A stretch of 7,774 nt of DNA, from positions 1 to 7,774 of the forward strand of contig CAKSCN010000123.1 of the NCBI GenBank assembly GCA_934444485.1, written 5' to 3'. The notes below the pieces were generated by a model, which worked only from the letters and a program-made list of their open reading frames with translations, was not told where the DNA came from and did not search any database. Position 1 is the first letter of the stretch; every line of letters begins with the position of its first letter. Position numbers and translations under genes: made by a program. Shown here piece by piece: positions 1 through 5,655 of the stretch. Origin of the DNA: an uncultured Eubacteriales bacterium (lineage in GTDB: Bacteria > Bacillota > Clostridia > Oscillospirales > CAG-382).

Positions 1-1
1 G

Positions 2-232
2 GACAGGGTTGCACGTGCGGTCAAATACTACGGTCTTGACCCGGAGAAAGCGGAAAGCGAAATCAGGAAGACCGACAAAAAGAGAGCCGCTTACTTCGGC
101 TACTATACCGGTGAAACATGGGGCGAGGGCGACAGATATGATATAAGCCTCAAAACCGATGCGATAGGCGTTGATAAGTGCGTTGATATCCTCGTTGACT
201 TTATTAACGCAAAAGACTCCGAGGCAAAGTAA
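2..232 (+). CDS. cytidylate kinase-like protein, C-terminal fragment
   Basis: This is the last 76 residues of a gene that begins before the window, in the frame starting at base 2 and ending in TAA at 230-232. The visible part resembles the C-terminus of the cytidylate kinase-like (Cmk2, P-loop) family: an arginine-rich helix (RVARAVKYYGL), a lid-like stretch (TDKKRAAYFGYYTG) and the typical ending W-x(5)-YDISLKTDAIG, followed by a short amphipathic helix. Family members are P-loop kinases thought to phosphorylate nucleotides in the cytoplasm. The Walker A motif would lie upstream and cannot be seen, so activity cannot be judged. The gene is followed 13 bases later by an intrinsic terminator, so it is the last gene of its transcript. 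The family call is fairly sure; the substrate is not, because Cmk2-like proteins are poorly characterised. Confidence 0.8.
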   Translation, partial: DRVARAVKYYGLDPEKAESEIRKTDKKRAAYFGYYTGETWGEGDRYDISLKTDAIGVDKCVDILVDFINAKDSEAK

Positions 233-245
233 GTGAAAAAATCTC

Positions 246-276
246 GGCTGCTGTCGTTTTCGGCGGCAGTCTTTTT
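246..276 (+). terminator. intrinsic terminator after the kinase gene, perhaps bidirectional
   Basis: An 11-bp stem (246-256 with 261-271, three G-U pairs) with a TTTT loop is followed at once by TTTTT at 272-276. Read on the + strand it is a standard rho-independent terminator. On the - strand it lies directly downstream of the ylmC-like stop codon and is followed after four bases by a T6 tract (complement of 236-240 and neighbours), but the three G-U pairs become A-C mismatches. The structure is therefore better suited to the + strand transcript and may only partly stop ylmC transcription. Confidence 0.85.
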
Positions 277-583
277 ATTTGCTGAAAAACAGCTTGAAAC
301 CGTCGTTCTTTTTGTCGCAGCACTGTTCCGCCGAATCGAAATTGAGACCGAACACCTCTTTTACAATGATAAAGTCATCTCCGATACGTTCTATTTTGTC
401 CCACGGAACGCATATAGGCTCACTTTTTTTGAAGCATAAGATGCTGTTGTCGGGCTTTACGAGAAGATAAATGATTTTGCCGCACTCGGCATCAAAGGCG
501 GCGTCGCAAACGAACCCGAGACTTTTTGCCGCCGCACAGTTAATCACCTCTTTTTCGCATAATTCGCTGAACAACATCTTCAT
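275..583 (-). CDS. YlmC/YmxH family PRC-barrel sporulation protein
   Basis: The 102-residue product has the PRC-barrel pattern of the YlmC/YmxH family: N-terminal FSELCEKEVIN (residues 5-15), the beta strands KSLGFVCDAAFDAECGKIIYLLV (20-42), then ICVPWDKIERIGDDFIIVKE (57-76), which matches the family's hallmark hydrophobic-Pro-Trp-x-x-Ile-x-x-Ile-Gly-x-Asp block. Proteins of this family are small cytoplasmic proteins linked to sporulation in Firmicutes; their biochemical role is not known. The core domain ends near residue 78. A further 24 residues with a Cys-Cys pair (88-89) and several lysines form a tail, which is not part of the core PRC barrel. The ATG at 583 is preceded by GGGGGA at a suitable distance, which supports this start. 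It is transcribed alone, divergent from the NagB-like gene and convergent with the kinase gene. Confidence 0.85.
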   Translation of the reverse strand: MKMLFSELCEKEVINCAAAKSLGFVCDAAFDAECGKIIYLLVKPDNSILCFKKSEPICVPWDKIERIGDDFIIVKEVFGLNFDSAEQCCDKKNDGFKLFFSK

Positions 584-705
584 ATATATTCCCCCGAATA
601 CAGAATTTACTTTTATCTAATGAATGTATAACAATTATATGATAAACTTTAACTTGAAATTACAGCCGACTTACTGTAAATACCTGAAAGAGTGGAATAA
701 AATCA
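584..705. promoter_or_regulatory. AT-rich divergent promoter region between ylmC-like and NagB-like genes
   Basis: This 122-bp AT-rich gap must hold the start signals for two divergent genes. On the - strand the octamer CATATAAT contains a consensus TATAAT -10 box (complement of 635-642), and the same octamer lies at the yunB start. No convincing -35 box precedes it. On the + strand, TTGAAA (654-659) stands 17 bp before TAAATA (677-682), a weak match, and TATGAT (638-643) is a second possible -10 box. A perfect 6-bp inverted repeat, TTACAG and CTGTAA (660-665 and 674-679, 8-bp spacer), lies close to the NagB-like start and could be an operator. The region is clearly regulatory, but the exact boxes are guesses. 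Confidence 0.4.
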
Positions 706-1425
706 ATGAGAATTAAAGTATACGAAAATGCCGAGAAGCTTTACGGTGCCGCCGCCGAAACGGTTGCGAAGCTTGTACGAAACGAGATAGAGCGTCATTC
801 CGAGTTTTCTTCGACGGAACCTGAGCTTAATGTATGCCTTTCGGCCGACAACACAAACATAGGCGTCCTCGGCGAGCTTGTTTCGGAGGACGTTTCATGG
901 AAAAACGTGAAGCTCTATTCGTCGTGGGAGTTTCTGAATGAGAACAGTGTTTCCGATATAAGCAGGAGAAAGAAGATAGATAAGGCGCTTATCTCGAAGC
1001 TTACGACCTTCGACCGTGATAAGAACGGCGGTTTTTTCGACGGTCAGTTTACCGCAGAGTCGGTGAAATCCGTGAATGCCGGTCTCAAGAAGGGGTTCGA
1101 CGTGCTTTGCCTTGAAGTGATGCCATACGGCTCGCTTCTCATGAATTTGCCGCTTACCGATTCCTATGATTGCAGAGAGATATACCGTGAGTCGGAAGAC
1201 ATTCTCGGCTCTGCCGTCGCTACGGTTTCACCATACGGTGTACTAAAATCGAAGCATCTCGTTCTTGCGGCGTCCGGGTACAAAACGGCGCAGTGGGTCG
1301 CATATATGCTGAAATGCGAGTTTTCGACAAAGTGTCCGGCGGCAATAGTAAAGGAGCACGGCGACTTTATCCTTCTTCTCGACAAAGAAGCCGCTTCGTG
1401 CGTGCCGCAGTGTTATCTCGGCTGA
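706..1425 (+). CDS. NagB/6-phosphogluconolactonase-fold protein, probable pseudoenzyme
   Basis: The 239-residue product is a little shorter than typical NagB (about 240-265) and aligns by eye along its whole length with glucosamine-6-phosphate deaminases, which convert glucosamine-6-phosphate to fructose-6-phosphate and ammonia. Landmarks are the N-terminal helix (8-30), the central strand FDVLCLEVMPYGSLLMNLP (131-149), which parallels the NagB segment ending GHIAFNEP, and the C-terminal block YGVLKSKHLVLAASGYKTAQ (177-196), which parallels the sugar-phosphate loop and keeps its lysine (K193). The catalytic positions are all changed: the LPTGGTP-like loop is LSADNTN (45-51), the NMDEY Asp is W74, and the Asp, His and Glu of the DGHIAFNEP loop are Y141, S143 and L148. 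The fold is thus kept and the chemistry apparently lost, so a binding or sensing role is more likely than deamination. A weak GA-rich ribosome site (about 687-696) precedes the ATG. It converges on yunB with 5 bp between stops. Confidence 0.75.
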   Translation: MRIKVYENAEKLYGAAAETVAKLVRNEIERHSEFSSTEPELNVCLSADNTNIGVLGELVSEDVSWKNVKLYSSWEFLNENSVSDISRRKKIDKALISKLTTFDRDKNGGFFDGQFTAESVKSVNAGLKKGFDVLCLEVMPYGSLLMNLPLTDSYDCREIYRESEDILGSAVATVSPYGVLKSKHLVLAASGYKTAQWVAYMLKCEFSTKCPAAIVKEHGDFILLLDKEAASCVPQCYLG

Positions 1426-1430
1426 CACAT

Positions 1431-2177
1431 TCAGTCGTTCAGCGGTTCGTCAAGCTGAGTTTGCGCTCCGAAGTCCATCACATCTCCGACGACGCTGTCG
1501 GGACCGTATGTAACTCTTGTATATGCTTCCGGCACTTTTCCGACGATAACCGTTTCCGCTATGCAGACGCTTGAGGTTATGTCCTCACAGACCGTTGAGA
1601 ACGGTACCGAAACGCTGACGGTGGCGTTAATGTTGAGCATAATTCTGTGATTGGTTTGGTTTATGCCGGCGTCCGTGAATTCGTTCGACACGGTTGCGCT
1701 CACCGCTCCGACACGCAGCAGTTTAATCTTTATGCGAGGACCTTTTCCCGACATGAATGCGGAGTTGCTCACGATATTTCCGAGCGGCACCGAGAGTTCG
1801 GTTTCGGACAGAGAGTCGAGGCTTCTTGCCGACGCCGCAGTGACGTGAGTTTTTATCAAGCCCACTTTCAGAATATCGGTTTTGAGTGCGCTCACATTCC
1901 CCGCCCCGTCTCTTTCGACGGTTATTATGTCGCTGTAATCGGTAGGATTTGCCGCAATTTCGTTGTATATCGTTTCGTTTATTATGAGAGTTGCGGCGTT
2001 TTTTGCTTTTGCGGCGGAAAAATCCCGCAGAATCGGAGTTATACGCATTTCGACGGTGACGATAAATCCCACGACCGCAAAGGCGGCAAGACATAAGAAA
2101 AAAATTATTCTTGCGGCAACCTTCTTTATTTTCCGTTTAAATAAGTATGTATTCAAAAAAATACCGCTCCCGTGCAT
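1431..2177 (-). CDS. yunB: YunB family sporulation protein
   Basis: The product matches the YunB family: a short basic N-terminus (KRKIKK), one membrane segment (about 23 residues beginning VAARIIFF), then an extracytoplasmic domain with the family pattern of a helix of the type RDFSAAKAKNAATLIINETIYNEI, a strand region about ITVERDGAGNVSALKTDI, and a C-terminal domain rich in NINATVSVSVPF-like strands. In Bacillus subtilis YunB is made in the mother cell under sigma E and is needed for efficient sporulation, so the host is probably a spore former. The start is uncertain. An ATG at 2198 has no ribosome site. The ATG at 2177 chosen here has GGAGAG, but 11 bases away. A TTG at 2156 has GGGAG about 10 bases upstream and would give a 241-residue protein beginning just before the basic patch. 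The 5' end overlaps a terminator-like hairpin. Confidence 0.88.
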   Translation of the reverse strand: MHGSGIFLNTYLFKRKIKKVAARIIFFLCLAAFAVVGFIVTVEMRITPILRDFSAAKAKNAATLIINETIYNEIAANPTDYSDIITVERDGAGNVSALKTDILKVGLIKTHVTAASARSLDSLSETELSVPLGNIVSNSAFMSGKGPRIKIKLLRVGAVSATVSNEFTDAGINQTNHRIMLNINATVSVSVPFSTVCEDITSSVCIAETVIVGKVPEAYTRVTYGPDSVVGDVMDFGAQTQLDEPLND

Positions 2178-2218
2178 ATGGAAGATTTCTCTCCACATTA
2201 TATGCGTGCGGAAGCGGT
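2155..2218 (-). terminator. terminator of the lipoprotein-MBOAT-DHHW operon, overlapping the yunB 5' end
   Basis: On the - strand, the arm complementary to 2200-2218 pairs with the arm complementary to 2163-2179: ACCGCT and CCG pair with their complements around one A-C mismatch, then GCATAT pairs with ATATGC beyond a small 1x3 internal loop. The 20-base loop can itself pair partly (GGA with TCC). The hairpin is followed by an A and a T7 tract (complement of 2155-2161), and an A-rich stretch precedes it. It lies 20 bases after the DHHW gene stop, in the right place to end the operon. Unusually, the T tract runs into the coding region of yunB. Confidence 0.75.
2197..2202 (-). promoter_or_regulatory. 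candidate -10 box for yunB inside the upstream terminator
   Basis: A perfect TATAAT, within CATATAAT, reads on the - strand at 2202-2197. It would place the transcript start near 2190, in the hairpin loop, so a yunB message would carry only one arm of the terminator stem and escape termination. There is no good TTGACA-like -35 box 17 bp upstream. The longer octamer resembles the sigma E -10 element (CATACAAT), but the sigma E -35 element is not clear either. The assignment is tentative. Confidence 0.35.
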
Positions 2219-2237
2219 TTTGTTGTTTTCCGGATAA

Positions 2238-3347
2238 TTATTTAAAGGTTTCGCTGTTATTCAGAACGAGGGTGCTGTACAGAAACAGAACATCGGTGTT
2301 GTCTCCGTCCAAGTTCACAAACCTGTCTATTACCGACGGCGAGATGTATCTTATATCAATAAGCGTTATCTCTGCGTAGCTGTCAACGAGGAGCGGAGCG
2401 ATACTGCTTCCGAATGAGTCTCTGAACAGTATTAACTTTCTGTCGGAGGTGGAGTTTTCATTCCTGATTGTAAGAAGAGACTTCGCTCCTGACAGAAAAA
2501 CCTCATACGGATCCTTTGAGTTCAGCTTTTCTTTATCGTAAACGCTTATATACGATGATGTTTCGTAATCGTAAACCTTGCAGGAGTTTAGCGTTTTGCT
2601 CTCAAGGTATGTGAGCTTATCAGCATCGAGCGGAAGTGCGGATTGACCGTAGTAAACACCGTAAAAAGGGATTTCCGACGTTATTGTTTCATAATTGCGA
2701 ATAGGCGGTGTTAGTCCCATTTTTTCAACCAGTCTGTCGGCAATATCGGTGATGCATTCCTGTTTCCAATGTGTATCCGTTTTGTAGTAGTCCGATATAT
2801 CGGTAAGATCGGTTATATCGATATATTCGGCAAAATCCGCACTCTTTTTGATGTATTCAAAGTAGTTCTCGTAGTTCAACGACGGATAAATCGAACCGTC
2901 GCCGGCAAGGAAGCGGTTTTTGTCCGGAATTACCGATATATATACATTTGCGTCGGACTCTGCGAAATACTTTTCGTAAACATAGCGCATTCTGCTTATT
3001 GCGTAGTCAGCCGAATCGTAGTTTTCGGGGTATTCAAGCTTTGAAGCATAGCCATCCTTGATGTATATACCGTTATTGTCAAGCTTTCCGAAGGCGTAGA
3101 ACGAGGTTATCGACTTCAGCCTTCTGAAGGAATCACGGAGCGGAAACTGATCAAGCGAATAGTCCTCGAACTCGGAGGTGAAGCTTCCGCCGGAAATGCT
3201 TTCTTTGCTGAGCGTCGGCATCTGTGCGAGCGGACGTCTTTCACTTACCGAAAAATCGTCGTCAGGCTTCAGAATGCTCCACGCCGAAAATCCGAAAACG
3301 AAGAGAGCGGCAAAAACTGTAACCGCAATATCTTTTATTGTTTTCAT
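2238..3347 (-). CDS. DHHW/AlgX-AlgJ-like SGNH family protein
   Basis: The 369-residue product starts with one membrane anchor (about residues 7-26, a signal anchor with no lipobox) and continues as an extracytoplasmic domain of the DHHW family, relatives of AlgX and AlgJ that help acetylate alginate in pseudomonads. The motif is YYKTDTHWK (187-195), a D-T-H-W variant of the name-giving D-H-H-W, supplying a catalytic-type Asp191 and His193. RDSFGSS (309-315) supplies the nucleophile-type Ser311, the usual AlgX/AlgJ G/D-S-F-x-x-S pattern. These are the residues of an SGNH-type acyltransfer or esterase site facing outside. The ATG is supported by GGGGAG, which lies over the stop codon of the MBOAT gene 16 bp upstream. 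It is the last gene of its operon. Its likely task is to pass acyl groups delivered by the MBOAT partner onto an exported polymer; the acceptor is unknown. Confidence 0.85.
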   Translation of the reverse strand: MKTIKDIAVTVFAALFVFGFSAWSILKPDDDFSVSERRPLAQMPTLSKESISGGSFTSEFEDYSLDQFPLRDSFRRLKSITSFYAFGKLDNNGIYIKDGYASKLEYPENYDSADYAISRMRYVYEKYFAESDANVYISVIPDKNRFLAGDGSIYPSLNYENYFEYIKKSADFAEYIDITDLTDISDYYKTDTHWKQECITDIADRLVEKMGLTPPIRNYETITSEIPFYGVYYGQSALPLDADKLTYLESKTLNSCKVYDYETSSYISVYDKEKLNSKDPYEVFLSGAKSLLTIRNENSTSDRKLILFRDSFGSSIAPLLVDSYAEITLIDIRYISPSVIDRFVNLDGDNTDVLFLYSTLVLNNSETFK

Positions 3348-3363
3348 TGCCCACTCCCCTCTC

Positions 3364-4770
3364 TCAGAATCTGAAATACAGAAACGGATTGAATGATCCG
3401 TCTACCAAAAATGCCGTGCAAACCGCAAGAAGAATCACGATGACTATAGGCTCGGTGACTGCCGAAACCGCAGAGATAAGCGCCGAGTCCGACTCCGAAA
3501 TACGTTTGCCGCACCGTGAAAGAATCGGTGTTGCGGAAACTGCGGCAATAACGAAAATAACGGCGTAGCTTCTCAGCGTATATAATGCTTCGTTTGTGAC
3601 AAGAGGAACTGCCCCTGCACCGAACATTGCGCCGATATTGGAAAAGCCCTCAGCAAGACTTCCTGCGTCAAAAACCACAAAGCTTACGATTACGATAAGC
3701 ATGACGTACACGTGACGAATTCCCTTTGCTTTTTCGAGAAACTTTGCAAAACACATCTTTTCAAGCACCAAAAGAACCGCAAACATACCGCCCCAAAAGA
3801 CGAAATTCCACGCCGCTCCGTGCCAAAGGCCAGTTGCCATCCAGACGACTGCTATATTGAATATCCACCGTGCTTTTGACACTCTGTTTCCGCCGAGAGG
3901 GATATAGAGGTAGTCTCTGAACCATGAGCCGAGAGAAATGTGCCAACGTCTCCAGAATTCGGTAATGCTCTTTGAAATGTACGGGTAGTTGAAGTTTTCG
4001 CAGAAGTCAAAGCCGAATATCTTACCGAGACCTATTGCCATATCACTGTAGCCTGAAAAATCGAAGTACACGTGAAGTGTGTATGCGGCGGCATAAAGCC
4101 AATAGAAAAGGACAGATTTTTCGTCGGACGCTTTAAAGGTTGATACAAGCTCTCCGAGAATGTTCGCAAGAAGTATCTTTTTTGACAGTCCGATTACGAA
4201 TCTTCTGATTCCGGCCGCCGCTTTATCAAGGCTGTGGGTTCGTTCGGTAAGCTGTTTTTCAATATCAGCATAACGGACGATAGGACCTGCGATGAGCTGC
4301 GGAAACATCGATATATATGCCGCAAGGTTGATGTAGTTCTTTTGAGCGGCAACGTCGCCTCTGTAGACATCTACAACGTAACTGAGAATCTGAAACGTAT
4401 AGAAGCTGATACCTATAGGCAATGCGATTTTCAGGAGCGGAAGCGACAGCCCTGTCAGAGCATTAAAATTTTCTATGAAGAAATCGGCGTACTTACAATA
4501 TCCCAAAAGGGCAAGGCTCAGTACGACCGAAAGCGTAAGAAAGAGCTTTGCCGCACGTTTTCCCCTGAATTTTTCTGTAAGAATGCCGAAAATGTAGCCC
4601 TGCGTTATTGAGAAGAGCATGAATACAAGGTATCTTCTCTCTCCCCAACCGTAAAAGAAGAGGCTTGAGAGAAGAAGAACCGTGTTTTTAAGACGCCGAG
4701 GCACTATGAAGTAGAGTGCGATAACGCAGGGCAGAAAGTAATACAGAAACGGAATGCTCGAGAACAGCAT
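3364..4770 (-). CDS. MBOAT family membrane O-acyltransferase (AlgI/DltB/PatA-like)
   Basis: The 468-residue product is a polytopic membrane protein of normal MBOAT length. It begins with the family opening MLFSSIPFLYYFLP and ends with FLVDGSFNPFLYFRF, both typical of AlgI-like members. Signature segments are LPIGISFYTFQILSYVVDVYRG (117-138), YFDFSGYSDMAIGLGKIFGFDFCENFNYPY (235-264), SITEFWRRWHISLGSWFRDYLYIPLGGN (268-295) with His277, and GLWHGAAWNFVFWGG (314-328) with the catalytic His317. Such proteins move an acyl group, usually acetyl, from a cytoplasmic donor across the membrane for O-acylation of a surface polymer. The ATG follows GGAGTG at six bases and lies 18 bp after the lipoprotein gene stop. 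The DHHW protein gene follows, which is the usual membrane-plus-external-partner pairing. All key residues look intact. Confidence 0.93.
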   Translation of the reverse strand: MLFSSIPFLYYFLPCVIALYFIVPRRLKNTVLLLSSLFFYGWGERRYLVFMLFSITQGYIFGILTEKFRGKRAAKLFLTLSVVLSLALLGYCKYADFFIENFNALTGLSLPLLKIALPIGISFYTFQILSYVVDVYRGDVAAQKNYINLAAYISMFPQLIAGPIVRYADIEKQLTERTHSLDKAAAGIRRFVIGLSKKILLANILGELVSTFKASDEKSVLFYWLYAAAYTLHVYFDFSGYSDMAIGLGKIFGFDFCENFNYPYISKSITEFWRRWHISLGSWFRDYLYIPLGGNRVSKARWIFNIAVVWMATGLWHGAAWNFVFWGGMFAVLLVLEKMCFAKFLEKAKGIRHVYVMLIVIVSFVVFDAGSLAEGFSNIGAMFGAGAVPLVTNEALYTLRSYAVIFVIAAVSATPILSRCGKRISESDSALISAVSAVTEPIVIVILLAVCTAFLVDGSFNPFLYFRF

Positions 4771-4788
4771 AATTTACACTCCGGTCAA

Positions 4789-5478
4789 TCAGGTTATGGG
4801 TTCGTCATAGACAACCTTTGCGTCGGAGTATTCACTTGTTACCTTATCCTTAAAGGTGTCTACAAGATCCTCGTGACCGAAGACGGTAACGATAAAATTG
4901 TCGGATGTAATAACAACATACTTGTCGGGGAAACCGCACATCCAGTGTCTCGACGAAATGTTGTCGCTTATAGCCTCGGAAACGGCTTCAAGGTCAGTGT
5001 CGGATTTTACCGTGAATGCACCTGCCGTGAACGTGTTGGTGTTCATCATGTGAATAAGAGAAGCCGCAGATTCTATGCAGTCTGCATCTGCTTCGGGGAA
5101 ACCGAGAACTCTGTCAATTTCGGACTTGTCGGCGGTCGAGAAGACGCCGGGTTCTCCGTCACGAACATTTTCTTCAGAGAAGTCTCCTCCGGCAGCCGGG
5201 AACTTTTCGTCGTCGGTGTAACTGCTCCATACCTTTGACAGGATATCGAGTGCGGAACCGGATGTTTCGTTTTCGGAAGAGCCGTCGGGTGTTTCTTCGC
5301 CCTTTGTGGTATCGTCTGACGTTGTGTCGTCCTTTGCGGTGTCATCGTCTTTTACGGTGTTGTCGATATCGGTTATTGCATCGTTTGCGCCGTTGTCGGT
5401 ATTCGGCTTTTTCTCTCCGCACGCAGTGAGAGATACCGTGAGAAGTGCTGCAAGAATAAGTACTGTAAGCTTTTTCAT
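4789..5478 (-). CDS. lipoprotein with Asp/Thr-rich linker, first gene of the acylation operon
   Basis: The 229-residue product has a clean lipoprotein signal: MKK, a hydrophobic stretch and the lipobox LTAC with Cys20 as the lipidated residue. Residues about 26-75 form a low-complexity linker rich in Asp, Thr, Glu and Ser with TVKDDDTAKDDTTSDDTT-like repeats, which would hold the domain away from the membrane. A folded C-terminal domain (about 77-225) follows. Its pattern of a helix, a strand around FTAGAFTVKSD, a helix around LEAVSEAI and a final strand YVVITSDNFIVTVFG is reminiscent of the DUF4358-type lipoproteins that accompany MBOAT genes in Clostridia, but this match is by eye and weak. 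GGAGG lies nine bases before the ATG. It may be a partner of the transferase at the outer face of the membrane; no function is known. Confidence 0.8.
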   Translation of the reverse strand: MKKLTVLILAALLTVSLTACGEKKPNTDNGANDAITDIDNTVKDDDTAKDDTTSDDTTKGEETPDGSSENETSGSALDILSKVWSSYTDDEKFPAAGGDFSEENVRDGEPGVFSTADKSEIDRVLGFPEADADCIESAASLIHMMNTNTFTAGAFTVKSDTDLEAVSEAISDNISSRHWMCGFPDKYVVITSDNFIVTVFGHEDLVDTFKDKVTSEYSDAKVVYDEPIT

Positions 5479-5544
5479 AATATAAATCCTCCGTTTTTGA
5501 TGATTGACGGTGAATTGTTTTCACGTCTATGTAATAAGACGGTT

Positions 5545-5598
5545 GGAACGAAGATTTGTTCCGTGGAAAGTATTGCCGAAATGATAACTTTCTGACAA
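5545..5598 (-). promoter_or_regulatory. possible promoter and dyad operator for the acylation operon
   Basis: On the - strand TTGTCA (5598-5593) is separated by 18 bp from AATACT (5574-5569), four of six -10 bases. This would start the transcript near 5562. A perfect inverted repeat, GGAAC-N8-GTTCC at 5545-5562, covers the predicted start and would be well placed as a repressor site. The -35 box touches the tail of the aldolase terminator. The -10 match is only moderate. Confidence 0.3.
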
Positions 5599-5599
5599 C

Positions 5600-5641
5600 A
5601 AAAATCCGCCGAAGCATTCGGGTGTGAAACGCTCCGGCAGA
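5600..5641 (-). terminator. intrinsic terminator after the aldolase gene
   Basis: On the - strand a 14-bp stem (complement of 5628-5641 with complement of 5605-5618, containing three G-U pairs) with a nine-base loop is followed immediately by TTTTT (complement of 5600-5604). It lies 14 bases beyond the aldolase stop codon and separates the sugar genes from the acylation operon. Confidence 0.9.
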
Positions 5642-5655
5642 AAATCAAGTGTAGA

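Noticed and set aside
233..439. A 68-codon + strand frame beginning right after the kinase stop
   Set aside because: It runs through the terminator hairpin and antisense to the ylmC-like gene, so it is a chance frame.
584..705. A riboswitch or small RNA in the divergent gap
   Set aside because: The gap is short and AT-rich, and apart from one 6-bp dyad no extended pairing, conserved riboswitch core or T tract is visible.
1647..2096. A 149-codon open frame on the + strand opposite yunB, and a 123-codon frame on the - strand in another phase
   Set aside because: Both are contained in the yunB coding region. Their products are rich in Arg, His and Cys with no recognisable pattern, as expected for out-of-frame reading.
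4234..4611. A 125-codon open frame on the + strand opposite the MBOAT gene
   Set aside because: It is antisense to conserved membrane segments, has no clear start signal and no domain similarity.
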